From: Streptomyces sp. NBC_00536
Lineage (GTDB): Bacteria > Actinomycetota > Actinomycetes > Streptomycetales > Streptomycetaceae
Assembly: GCF_036346295.1 (NCBI RefSeq)
Contig: NZ_CP107820.1
Span: forward strand, 1 to 64,000
Length of the DNA: 64,000 nt
Direction of reading: 5' to 3'
Position 1 is the first letter of the stretch; each line of letters starts with the position of its first letter. Under the pieces are notes generated by a model. That model saw only the letters and a program-made list of their open reading frames with translations. It did not search any database and was not told where the DNA came from. Shown here piece after piece: positions 25,806 through 33,997 of the stretch. The position numbers and the translations under genes are program-made.

Positions 25806-26549
25806 ATGCCGGGGATGACTTCTCGATTGCTTGCGGTCTGCTTCGATGCGGGGCAGCCGCTGCGGCTCGCGCGGTTCTGGGGTGGGGTCCTCGGGTGGGA
25901 GGTGGCCGCCGATACGGGTGGCGGTGTGGTGCTCGTGCCCGGCGATGACACCGGGTTCGGGGTTCGGTTCGTCGCGAGTCAGGAGCCGAAGGCCGAGCAG
26001 AACCGGATGCACTTCGATCTGACGAGTACGTCCCTGGAGGACCAGCGGCGGACGGTGGACGGGGCGCTGGGGCTGGGCGGACGGCACATCGATGTCGGGC
26101 AACGGCCGGAGGAGGGTCACGTGGTGCTCGCCGACCCCGAGGGCAACGAGTTCTGTGTGATCGAGCCGGGCAACAACTTCCTCGCGGACTGCGGCTTCGT
26201 CGGGGCGCTGGCCTGCGACGGATCGCAGGAGGTCGGGTACTTCTGGAGCGAGGCGCTGGGGTGGCCGCTGGTCTGGGACCAGGACCAGGAGACCGCGATC
26301 CGCTCACCGCACGGCGGGCCGAAGATCACGTGGGGCGGCCCGCCGGTGGCGCCGCGGGTGGGCAGGGTCAGGGTGCGGTTCGAGCTGGACGTGCCGGTCG
26401 GCGGTGACCCGGAGGCCGAGGTCGACCGGCTGCTCTCCCTCGGGGCCACGCGGCTCGGTACCGGTCCGGGTGAGGGGGAGGGTGAGTGCGGCCGGGTGGT
26501 GCTGGCCGATCCCGACGGGAACGAGTTCTCCGTGCTGACGTCCTGCTAG
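25806..26549 (+). CDS. VOC-family protein with two domains
   Basis: 247 aa from the ATG at 25806; the ATG at 25815 is equally possible. Two glyoxalase/VOC modules in tandem, each ending in a similar motif: VVLADPEGNEFCVIEPGN and VVLADPDGNEFSVLTSC. Members include glyoxalases, dioxygenases and antibiotic-binding proteins, so the substrate is open. The NlpC/P60 gene converges 3 bp away. Confidence 0.85.
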   Translation: MPGMTSRLLAVCFDAGQPLRLARFWGGVLGWEVAADTGGGVVLVPGDDTGFGVRFVASQEPKAEQNRMHFDLTSTSLEDQRRTVDGALGLGGRHIDVGQRPEEGHVVLADPEGNEFCVIEPGNNFLADCGFVGALACDGSQEVGYFWSEALGWPLVWDQDQETAIRSPHGGPKITWGGPPVAPRVGRVRVRFELDVPVGGDPEAEVDRLLSLGATRLGTGPGEGEGECGRVVLADPDGNEFSVLTSC

Positions 26550-26552
26550 ACG

Positions 26553-27665
26553 TCAGGAGCCGATGAAGCGGGTGGCGCCCACGAACGGGCGGTTCGTCAG
26601 GGGCTCCTCCCGCACCTTCTCCCCGGTCTTGGGCGAGTTGATCATCATCGGTTCACCCTGGTCGTTGCGGCCGACGTAGATGCCGATGTGGGTGACGTTC
26701 GAGGTGCTGGTGCCGAAGCCCACGACGTCGCCGGGGCGGAGGTCGGCCGGGGACGTGATCCGCTCGCCCATGGCCGAGCCGGCGGGCGCCGCGCCGCCGC
26801 CCGCGTCGAACTGCGGCTGGCTGTCGCGCGGGATGGTGATGCCGAGGGCGGAGTACACCTGGCTCGTCAGGCCGGAGCAGTCGTAGCCGAACCCGGCCGT
26901 GCCGGACCACAGGTACTCCAGGCCCAGGAACTTGCGCGCTTCGGCGACCACGTCGTCGCCGCTCACCCCGGAGGTCGGGACCTTCGCGAGATCACCGCTC
27001 CGGAAGTAGATCGGGCTGCCGTCATTGGCCCGGGCCTCCAGGATGAACGGGGCGCCCGGGACCGGCTTCACGGCGAACTCCGTGTTGAACGAGTACTCGG
27101 TGACGACGCCCCCCTTGGACTGCGCCCCCGCCGCCGCCCCGGCCGCCAGCGCCTGACGAGAGCCGTAGCCCCGGGCCGTCGGGCTGGTGACGCGCTCCGC
27201 GGTCGTGCCGGACGGGGCCTTCTTGCGGAACTTCGTCAGCTGCCGGTCGGGCAACCAGCCGGGGTAACCGGCCTCGTTCCTGGGCGTGGGCTGGCCGTGG
27301 ACCACCACCTTGTCCCAGAGCACGCCGTCCTTGGTCATCGTGTCCACCACGGTGACCCGGCCCCCGTACAGGGCCTGCGTCTCCCCCGCGACGTCGCGAC
27401 GCAGGTTGATGTCGGGCGCCATGGCGGCGAACCAGCCCCGGATGTCGACCGGGTTGGTGAGCGCCTTCGCGTCCACCGCCCGCACCTTCTCGGGGCTCTC
27501 CCAGAGCTGGGCGACGGACACGTCCACGTAGCAGGTACCGGCGCCCGCGCAGGCCGCCGAGGGCTTCGCGCTGGACGCGTCCGCGGCGGAGACGGGATGG
27601 GCGAGGGGAACCACGGCCATGACGGCGCCGACGGCAACGGGAAGCGCGATGCGTGAAAGGGGCAT
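26553..27665 (-). CDS. Secreted NlpC/P60 peptidoglycan peptidase
   Basis: 370 aa from the ATG at 27665; an ATG at 27716 is in frame but the shorter start gives a normal signal peptide. Signal sequence to about SAADA, then SH3-like regions, then a C-terminal NlpC/P60 domain with the catalytic Cys in GYDCSGLTSQVY, the His in VTHIGIYVG and a further polar residue downstream. It likely cleaves cell-wall stem peptides outside the membrane. The catalytic order is that of gamma-D-glutamyl-diamino acid peptidases. Confidence 0.85.
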   Translation of the reverse strand: MPLSRIALPVAVGAVMAVVPLAHPVSAADASSAKPSAACAGAGTCYVDVSVAQLWESPEKVRAVDAKALTNPVDIRGWFAAMAPDINLRRDVAGETQALYGGRVTVVDTMTKDGVLWDKVVVHGQPTPRNEAGYPGWLPDRQLTKFRKKAPSGTTAERVTSPTARGYGSRQALAAGAAAGAQSKGGVVTEYSFNTEFAVKPVPGAPFILEARANDGSPIYFRSGDLAKVPTSGVSGDDVVAEARKFLGLEYLWSGTAGFGYDCSGLTSQVYSALGITIPRDSQPQFDAGGGAAPAGSAMGERITSPADLRPGDVVGFGTSTSNVTHIGIYVGRNDQGEPMMINSPKTGEKVREEPLTNRPFVGATRFIGS

Positions 27666-27724
27666 ACGCAGATTGTCCTGTGCGGGCGGCAGTTGGACCA
27701 GGGATCGACCGGCCATGGGCCGGG

Positions 27725-28471
27725 TCAGCGGGTGGCGGTTTCGCCCAACGGGTGGAGGGTGTTCGGGCGGATGACCGGGGGGCGGGTGGGGGTGTGGGGG
27801 CGGGGGGTGAGGAGGGTGCGGATGCGCGTGGCGAAGTCGGGGCCGGGCATGGGGAGGTCCATCTCGGGTTCGCGGAGGTAGCCGGTGGCGACCGCGGTGG
27901 GCATGAAGGTCATCAGTTCGGTCACCGCGGGCGAGCGGTGGCGGGTCATGTGTGCGGCGAGGCGGTGCAGGACGCGCAGGATCGTGGTGGTGGAGGGGCT
28001 GGTGATCCGTTCCTCGGCTTCGGCCCCGGTGGTGGGGGGCGGCTGGACGTCGTCGGTCTGGCGGTGCCACCACTGGGCCGCGTCGGTCTCGCCGAGGGAC
28101 AGGTGGTGGAGGTAGAGGCAGTAGGCGGCGGTGGCCTGGCCGGCCCCGGCGGCGTACTGCCACCAGAAGCGGGCGCCGTCGTCGGCTTCCGTGAGCTGGA
28201 GTACGCAGGCCAGGACGAGGGCGCTGCGGGGCTCGGGGACCTGGTCGGTGACGAACTTGGTGATGGTCACGGCCGGGGTGTGGGTGACCAGGGTCTCGCA
28301 CAGGGCGCGCAGGTGCTCGGCGGCCGTGGTGGTCATGGTGGTCGCCGTGGCGGTGCGAGCCGTGGCCGTGGGGTCGGTCGGGGGCAGGGGGTCGGGGCGG
28401 ACTATGTCCCGGGGGACGGCACGGTCGCGGACCAGCAGTGCCCGTGCCAGGATCGCTTCGACGGCTGTCAT
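27725..28471 (-). CDS. Hypothetical protein, third gene of the HTH-sigma operon
   Basis: 248 aa, ATG at 28471 overlapping the TGA of the sigma-like gene (ATGA), so translation is coupled. Ala/Thr-rich N-terminal third, then an alpha-helical part (FWWQYAAGAGQATAAYCLYL). No recognised catalytic motif, signal peptide or clear membrane helix. The helical middle section resembles proteins encoded beside Streptomyces regulator operons. Function unknown; it may act with the upstream sigma-like protein. Confidence 0.65.
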   Translation of the reverse strand: MTAVEAILARALLVRDRAVPRDIVRPDPLPPTDPTATARTATATTMTTTAAEHLRALCETLVTHTPAVTITKFVTDQVPEPRSALVLACVLQLTEADDGARFWWQYAAGAGQATAAYCLYLHHLSLGETDAAQWWHRQTDDVQPPPTTGAEAEERITSPSTTTILRVLHRLAAHMTRHRSPAVTELMTFMPTAVATGYLREPEMDLPMPGPDFATRIRTLLTPRPHTPTRPPVIRPNTLHPLGETATR

Positions 28472-29361
28472 TCGATGGGGCCTTCGCTCTCGGGCGGCGG
28501 GAAGATGACACGGACGGCGTGGCGTTCGTCGGAGCGCACCGTGGGCGGCGGTACGCCCAGCAGGGCGGAGGTCTTCTCGACGGTGTTGCCGCACAGGTGG
28601 CGCAGCACCATCACGTCCTGGAGGTTGTCGGGCAGCCGGCCGATGGCCCGGAACAGGCACAGGCTCTCGGTCATCTGCTCGGCACGCTCGGCCAGACCGG
28701 TCAGCCTGCTGATGGCGACGGTGTCGAAGACGGCGGAACCCAGTTCGGGCCGGCCGTCGAGGTGCGGGGTCTTGGCCATGACCGTGGCGCGCAGGATCTT
28801 CCACGCGTAGCGGCGTATGTCGGGGCTGGCCAGGGCACTGTTCCAGGACAGCCAGAGGATGTCGAAGGTGTCGTCCACGGCCGCGTCGCGCGAGGCGTCG
28901 GTGAGGAACGCCTGGGCGTAGCGCCGGTAGTCGCCCTCCACGGTCCGGCGGAACGGTTCGTGGGCGACGGGCGGGTGGGAGTGGGGGGTGGCCAGGGCCG
29001 CCTTGTCGCTGGAGCGCTGGACCCATTCGTACGTCTTCTGCGCGTCCAGGGCCGCTTGGCGCCAGAGCCGGTACAGGGGGGAGACCGGCATCTTGAGCTC
29101 GACGGAGAGGCGGTGGATGACCTCCCACCGGGGGTACCGGCCCAGGCCGCGCAGTAACTCGGAGAGCTTGGACTTGGCGAGCAGGACCCGCAGGCCGAGT
29201 TCGTTGAGGGTCAGGCCGCTGGCGAGGTAGCTGTCGCGCGCGTGCTCCAGCCAGGCCCGGTGGGAGCTGCCGACGGTGTCCGCGATCGGGCCGAGCTTGC
29301 GGCCGGGGCGGGCGTGGGCCGGCTGCGGGGCCGGTACCTGGGATTCGAAGGGCATGGTCAC
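28468..29361 (-). CDS. XRE-type HTH fused to an ECF-like sigma factor
   Basis: 297 aa from a GTG at 29361 that overlaps the stop of the small membrane gene (GTGA); an ATG two codons later is an alternative. The N-terminal ~100 residues contain an XRE-like HTH (LTLNELGLRVLLAKSKLSEL). The middle looks like sigma region 2 (YRRYAQAFLTD, then FDILWLSWNSALASPDIRRY) and the end like region 4 (LPDNLQDVMVLRHLCGNTVE, then LLGVPPPTVRSDE). This would be an unusual domain fusion. The operon order is small membrane protein, this gene, hypothetical. The membrane protein may act in control; that is inference. Confidence 0.65.
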   Translation of the reverse strand: MTMPFESQVPAPQPAHARPGRKLGPIADTVGSSHRAWLEHARDSYLASGLTLNELGLRVLLAKSKLSELLRGLGRYPRWEVIHRLSVELKMPVSPLYRLWRQAALDAQKTYEWVQRSSDKAALATPHSHPPVAHEPFRRTVEGDYRRYAQAFLTDASRDAAVDDTFDILWLSWNSALASPDIRRYAWKILRATVMAKTPHLDGRPELGSAVFDTVAISRLTGLAERAEQMTESLCLFRAIGRLPDNLQDVMVLRHLCGNTVEKTSALLGVPPPTVRSDERHAVRVIFPPPESEGPIE

Positions 29362-29576
29362 GGGGTGCCGTCCTCCCCGTCGGGTACCGATGCCACACGG
29401 TGACCGGACGCGGCGGTGGTCCGTGACCGGGCCGCCTGGAAGATCTGCTGGACGGTCAGTCCCAGCGCCGGTGCGAGGGTGGCGATCGCGGCGCTCTGGC
29501 CCATCGCGGTCATCGCCACGCTCCAGCCGAGCACCATCAGCAGCGCGATGATGAACACTATGTACTTCTTTGGCAT
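29358..29576 (-). CDS. Small single-pass membrane protein
   Basis: 72 aa, ATG at 29576 with GAGGAACG just upstream. Residues ~5-25 form a hydrophobic helix (YIVFIIALLMVLGWSVAMTA), followed by a second mildly hydrophobic stretch and a short hydrophilic tail. Its stop overlaps the GTG of the HTH-sigma gene (GTGA). It may anchor or regulate that protein; no family is recognised. Confidence 0.6.
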   Translation of the reverse strand: MPKKYIVFIIALLMVLGWSVAMTAMGQSAAIATLAPALGLTVQQIFQAARSRTTAASGHRVASVPDGEDGTP

Positions 29577-30016
29577 GGTCGTTCCTCGACTTCGTTGGGG
29601 TCGGCCTCGCTGCCCGTCCGGCCATCCGGGGGCCGGGTGACGGGAGTCCTCAACGCCCGGGTGCCGGCCGGTTGTTGGGGAGGGACAGCATGGACCGCCG
29701 ACCCTCCGTTACGCCACGTGATCATGGATTCGCGGAACAATGCCGATCACTGAGTGTCGTGCGGTTGAACACGGATGACCGTTCCGGTGCTGGTCGAGGG
29801 CACAAACGCCCACCCATGGCGGAAGTTCCCGGTTTTCCTTGCAATCGCGGCGCCGACCCCCGTCAATGGGTGCAGGGCACCGTTGGTGTCGGCCTTCCAT
29901 CCGGAAGCGGCCCGCTCCCGTGCCGAGAACTACAGGGGGCGGGCGAGCGCTCGACCGTTCCCGCCCGGCCACTGTTGGGGGCCGGGCGGGAATGTGGTCG
30001 TGTTGGCGGTCGCGGC
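29577..30016. other. Intergenic region; no supported gene
   Basis: About 440 bases between two small membrane-protein genes on the minus strand. Open frames here have weak codon bias and no recognisable residues. It probably holds the promoter of the three-gene HTH-sigma operon. Confidence 0.4.
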
Positions 30017-30223
30017 TCAGCCGATGAGCGAGCGCAGTACGGGGATGCTCGGGCCGGCCGCGCCCAGGCCCACGAGGACGCAGACCGGGGGCGGGTTGCC
30101 CGCCAGGAGCGTGAGTCCGCCCGCCACCAGGCCGAAGACGGCGGCGACGAGCAGCACGACCGCCGTGTGCAGCGGCACGAAGGGCGTCGGCGGCGGGGTG
30201 GGTTCGGTGGGCGGCGGACTCAC
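30017..30223 (-). CDS. Small membrane protein with two helices
   Basis: 68 aa. A Pro-rich N-terminus is followed by two hydrophobic segments (AVVLLVAAVFGLVAGG and VCVLVGLGAAGPSIPVL). It lies 58 bp downstream of the phospholipase gene on the same strand. No family is recognised; its smallness leaves it uncertain. Confidence 0.5.
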   Translation of the reverse strand: MSPPPTEPTPPPTPFVPLHTAVVLLVAAVFGLVAGGLTLLAGNPPPVCVLVGLGAAGPSIPVLRSLIG

Positions 30224-30281
30224 AGCGGCTCCCGGGCGGTGTCAGGCTGTGCCGGTCAGACCGTGCCGGTCGGACTGCCGG

Positions 30282-30812
30282 TCAGGCCACGTACTGGTTC
30301 ATGGAGATCCTGATGTCGTGCAGCTTCCAGGGGATCTCGCCGAAGACGCGCACGCCCCGGTAGTACAGCTCGGCGCGGGCGTCGCACGCCGCGTTGGACT
30401 TCATGGCGGTGCACGAGGCGTGCATGTCGTTGCGGAACCACTGGTCGCAGGTGGCCCGGTCGGCCCAGCGGTACTTGTAGCAGCCGTCGTGGTGCATGCA
30501 GGCGTGGTGGAAGTCGTAGCGCCCGGCGAGGTATCCGTACGCGGTGAAGGGCGGCTTGCCGTACTGGACCCAGGCGTGGTGCACGCCGGAGTCGGGGACG
30601 TCCGTACAACCGTCGGTGGTCCACCATTCGCCGCCCTGGTTGTACGGGGTGGCGTTGGTGCCGGGGGTGGTGGTCGCCGAGACCGGGGACGCGGGGCCGA
30701 GCAGCAGGGCCGCGCTGCCCGCGAGGACCGTGGCGGCGGTGGCCGCCTTGCGGAGGAGACGGCTGCCGGTCCGGGCGTTCCTGGGGCGGCGGTGCGGGTG
30801 CGGAGTGGTCAT
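30282..30812 (-). CDS. Secreted prokaryotic phospholipase A2
   Basis: 176 aa, ATG at 30812. Signal peptide ends near SPVSAT. The mature part matches the Streptomyces-type phospholipase A2: the catalytic His-Asp pair in HHACMHHDGCYKY, then a Cys-rich helix (CDQWFRNDMHASC), with several cysteines for disulfides. It hydrolyses the sn-2 ester of phospholipids outside the cell; calcium dependence is usual for the family. Confidence 0.85.
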   Translation of the reverse strand: MTTPHPHRRPRNARTGSRLLRKAATAATVLAGSAALLLGPASPVSATTTPGTNATPYNQGGEWWTTDGCTDVPDSGVHHAWVQYGKPPFTAYGYLAGRYDFHHACMHHDGCYKYRWADRATCDQWFRNDMHASCTAMKSNAACDARAELYYRGVRVFGEIPWKLHDIRISMNQYVA

Positions 30813-31012
30813 GGCGCCTTCCTGGTGGCGGGGCGGGCGGGGAGAACCGGCCGGGCGACCCGTTCTCGGCGTCAACGCTACGGAGGGGGAACCCTGTTGG
30901 GCGTCATGCGACCGACCGACAGCACGGGGTCCGGCCGACCGGCAGAATCGGCGACGAGGGACAGAGGGACAGAGGGACACGGGGCCGAGGGCGCGGATGA
31001 AGGGGTGGGCTC

Positions 31013-32164
31013 ATGCCGGTTGCCGACAGCGCGGTCACCCACCTGTACGTGCTCGGCCGCCGCTATGTGGCGGTGATCCGGGTCGTGACGGGCGTACCGA
31101 CGCTCCTCGTCGCCGCCCTGGCCGCGCCCGCGGCGCCCTCCGTGACGGTGACGTTCGCGGTGCTGTCGCTGGTGACGGGGTGGAGCGTCGTGTACGTACG
31201 GGCCCTGCTGCGGGGGCCGGGGACCGCGGCGACCCTGGCCGACGCCGTCGTACTGGCCACGCTGGCCGCGAGCGCGCCGTGGACGGCGCCGCTGGACTGG
31301 CTGGAGCACGGCAGGTCCTGGCTGCTGCCGTTCCTGTCGTTCGCGTGCGTGGGCTACCAGTACTACGCGAGCCCGCGGCTCGGCGGGGTGGCGGCGCTGC
31401 TGGTGCTGTCCGGGGCCATCGTCGGCACGGCCGCGGCGCTCCCCGAACACAGCTCGCTCGACAGCCTGGTGACGGCGCTCTGGTCGCTCGTCGTCGCCTC
31501 GCTCGGGCGGATGCTGTGGACGCTGATGCTGCGCGGGGGCAGGCTGGCCGACGAGGCCGCGGCGGACGCCGAGGCGGCGCGCGCCGAGCAGGCGGCGAAG
31601 GCGCGGATCCGGGCCGCGAAGCGGGCCCACAACCGGACCCTGCACGACACCGCGGCCACGACCCTGCTGTGGGTCGGCGCGGGCGGCGGGAGCATCCCGG
31701 CCGGGTTGCTGGCCGCGCAGGCGGAGCGCGATCTGGACCGGCTGCTGTCCTGGGAGCCCGGACCCGCCGTGGAGGTGCGGGTGGCGGTGGAGGCGGATCT
31801 GATCCAGCTGCTCCGGGAGGCCATCGGGCTCGCGGCCGTGCGGGTGGAGCTGCGGGGGCCGCCGGCGCTGTGGCTGCCCTCGCAGGTCACGGTGGCGCTG
31901 GCCGATGCCGCCGGGGAGGCGCTCGTGAACGTGAACCGGCACGCCGAGGTGGACCACTGCTCGGTCACGGTCGGCGGATCGGACGGGGACGTGCGCGTGG
32001 AGGTGGTCGACGAAGGGTCCGGCTTCGACCCGGCGGCCATCGCGTCCGCCCGGCGCGGGGTACGGGCTTCGATCTTCGAACGCGTCGAGGAGGTCGGCGG
32101 GCGGGCCCTGATCCGTTCGCAGCCGGGCAGGGGAACCACCGTCAGTCTGGAGTGGCGACGATGA
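31013..32164 (+). CDS. Sensor histidine kinase, NarL-type
   Basis: 383 aa. Five or so N-terminal membrane helices (to about residue 165), an Ala-rich linker, then a HisKA_3-type phosphoacceptor segment with His in RTLHDTAATTLLW (residues ~203-215). A GHKL ATPase follows (EALVNVNRHAEVDH, VVDEGSGFDP and GRGTTVSLEW). It autophosphorylates and passes phosphate to the response regulator encoded two genes downstream. The stop overlaps the next start by ATGA. Confidence 0.85.
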   Translation: MPVADSAVTHLYVLGRRYVAVIRVVTGVPTLLVAALAAPAAPSVTVTFAVLSLVTGWSVVYVRALLRGPGTAATLADAVVLATLAASAPWTAPLDWLEHGRSWLLPFLSFACVGYQYYASPRLGGVAALLVLSGAIVGTAAALPEHSSLDSLVTALWSLVVASLGRMLWTLMLRGGRLADEAAADAEAARAEQAAKARIRAAKRAHNRTLHDTAATTLLWVGAGGGSIPAGLLAAQAERDLDRLLSWEPGPAVEVRVAVEADLIQLLREAIGLAAVRVELRGPPALWLPSQVTVALADAAGEALVNVNRHAEVDHCSVTVGGSDGDVRVEVVDEGSGFDPAAIASARRGVRASIFERVEEVGGRALIRSQPGRGTTVSLEWRR

Positions 32165-33309
32165 GGGACTTTCACCGCGTGGGCGAGCCGGCCATAGCCG
32201 CCGAGTTCCTGTACCACCTGCGCATCGCCGTGCTGGGCATCTCCGGCATCGTGCTGCTGTCCATGAGCTGGCTGCGCAGCGTCGGCGCGTACCGGCCGCT
32301 GTGGATGCAACTGGTCGCGTACGGACTGCTGTTGGGCATCGCCGTGGTCGAGGGGGTGCTGACGCTGCGCCGCCGGTCGTGGGGCGGCGCGCGGTGGGCC
32401 GGTGTCGCCCTCGCCCTCGCGGCGTCGGTCCTGTCCTGCCTGTCGCTGCCCACCGGGACGCCCACGACCGCCGCGGACTGGGCCTTCGGCAGCGTCGGCT
32501 GGATCGGGGTCGTGCTGCTCCTGGACCGGCCGATGGTCCAACTGGTCCTGTTCCTGGGCGCGCACTGGGCGATCACCGCGGTGAACCTGGTCCTGTCCGG
32601 GCCGGTGGACGAGGGAGCCGTACTGAACTTCGTCAGCGGCTCCCTCGGCACGATCGGCTTCCCGCTGGCCTGCGGGGTGGCCGCGACCGCGCTGCGCGCC
32701 ACGGCGGGCGACGCGGAGGCGGCCCGCCGCCAGACCGAGGACATCCGGCACTCCGAACGGGTCGCCGCGCGGACCGCGCAGGCGCTCCAGGACAGTTACG
32801 CGGGCCTGGCCGGCAGCGCGGGCCCGCTGCTGCGCGGGCTCGCGGACGGCAGCCTCGACAGCAATGACCCGGACGTCCGGCGGGACTGCTGGATCGAGGC
32901 CGCCCGGATGCGTCGGCTCTTCGTCGAGACCGACGACGTACCGAACCAGCTGGTGCACGAGTTGCGGCAGTACGTGGACACCGCGGAGCGCCGCCGGGTC
33001 AGGGCGGAGATGTCCAGCTACGGCACGGCGGTCGATCCGCCGCCGGAGGTCCGCCTCGCCCTCGGGAACTTCCCGCTGCCCGTGCTGGCCGGGGCCCGGA
33101 GCTGGGCCCGGGTCACCGTGGTCTTCACCTCCGAGTTCGTCTCGGTGCAGGTGATCGGTGACTGCGGGGCCATCGACCTGCCGCGCCCCGGTGACACCGC
33201 GGCCACCGGGGCCGCCGCCGGGATCGAGATCGGCAGTTTTCTGGACGCGGACGACGACACACTCTTGATGGAGGCGAAATGGCGGAGGACCGGCCGATCA
33301 CCGTCGTGA
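32161..33309 (+). CDS. Membrane protein resembling a histidine kinase without active site
   Basis: 382 aa, ATG at 32161 overlapping the kinase stop. About six N-terminal hydrophobic segments (to residue ~180), then a cytosolic half with helices and an end that looks like a GHKL fold (VSVQVIGDCGAIDLPRPG). I find neither the phosphoacceptor His motif nor a usual N-box or Asp-x-Gly-x-Gly box. It could heterodimerise with the upstream kinase as a pseudokinase or sensor. Its 3' end overlaps the regulator gene by 31 bases, which is unusually long. Confidence 0.65.
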   Translation: MRDFHRVGEPAIAAEFLYHLRIAVLGISGIVLLSMSWLRSVGAYRPLWMQLVAYGLLLGIAVVEGVLTLRRRSWGGARWAGVALALAASVLSCLSLPTGTPTTAADWAFGSVGWIGVVLLLDRPMVQLVLFLGAHWAITAVNLVLSGPVDEGAVLNFVSGSLGTIGFPLACGVAATALRATAGDAEAARRQTEDIRHSERVAARTAQALQDSYAGLAGSAGPLLRGLADGSLDSNDPDVRRDCWIEAARMRRLFVETDDVPNQLVHELRQYVDTAERRRVRAEMSSYGTAVDPPPEVRLALGNFPLPVLAGARSWARVTVVFTSEFVSVQVIGDCGAIDLPRPGDTAATGAAAGIEIGSFLDADDDTLLMEAKWRRTGRSPS

Positions 33310-33974
33310 TCGTGGAGAACCACGGCGTGGTCATCAACGGCGTGCGCGAATGGTGCGCGCGGGCCGACCCCCCGATCCGGCTCATCTCGGCGGGCCAGCA
33401 GCTGGGCCGGGTGTGGACCGGCGAGGGCGCCGCGGCCGACGTGGTCGTCTTCGACCTGGGGCTGGTGAAGCAGGAGGTGTACGAGTTCCACTCGCTGCGC
33501 CAGCTGGTCAGCAACAAGCGCAACGTGGTCGTCTTCTCCGGCGAGGAGTCCCCGGCCGTGATCCTGGAGTGCGGGCGCCTGGGCGTGAAGTCGTACGTGA
33601 CCAAGGTGGAGGGTGACGAACACCTGATCCCCGCCATCCGGGCGGCGGCGGACGGCCTGACGTACACCACGCCGAAGCATGCCGGGATGATCGTCGCGGA
33701 CTCCTCCCCCGACAAGCCGGACCTCTCCGAGAAGCAGGTCGAGGTGCTGCTCAACTGGTGCAGCGGGCTGTCGAAACCGGCGGTCGGCCGGAAGCTCTTC
33801 ATGGCGCCCACCACGGTCGCCACCCACATCGAGCGGGCCCGCAAGCACTACGACCGGGTCGGCAGGCCGGCCCCGGACAAGGTCAGCATGACGAACAGGC
33901 TGATCCAGGACGGGCTGCTGGCGCCGAGCCAGGCCGACCCGCTCGCGTCGGATCCGTGGGACCCGTCGTCGTGA
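33279..33974 (+). CDS. LuxR-type response regulator
   Basis: 231 aa. Receiver domain with Asp in VVFDLGL (phosphorylation site, residue ~58), Lys in SYVTKVEG, and a start ITVVIVENHG in place of the usual acidic pair (Glu only). The C-terminal LuxR HTH (LSEKQVEVLLNWCSGLS, then TVATHIERARKHY) binds DNA. It forms an operon with the kinase and the pseudokinase, sharing a 31-base overlap. The target genes are unknown. Confidence 0.8.
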   Translation: MAEDRPITVVIVENHGVVINGVREWCARADPPIRLISAGQQLGRVWTGEGAAADVVVFDLGLVKQEVYEFHSLRQLVSNKRNVVVFSGEESPAVILECGRLGVKSYVTKVEGDEHLIPAIRAAADGLTYTTPKHAGMIVADSSPDKPDLSEKQVEVLLNWCSGLSKPAVGRKLFMAPTTVATHIERARKHYDRVGRPAPDKVSMTNRLIQDGLLAPSQADPLASDPWDPSS

Positions 33975-33997
33975 GCCTCCGGTCGATCCCTGACGCG

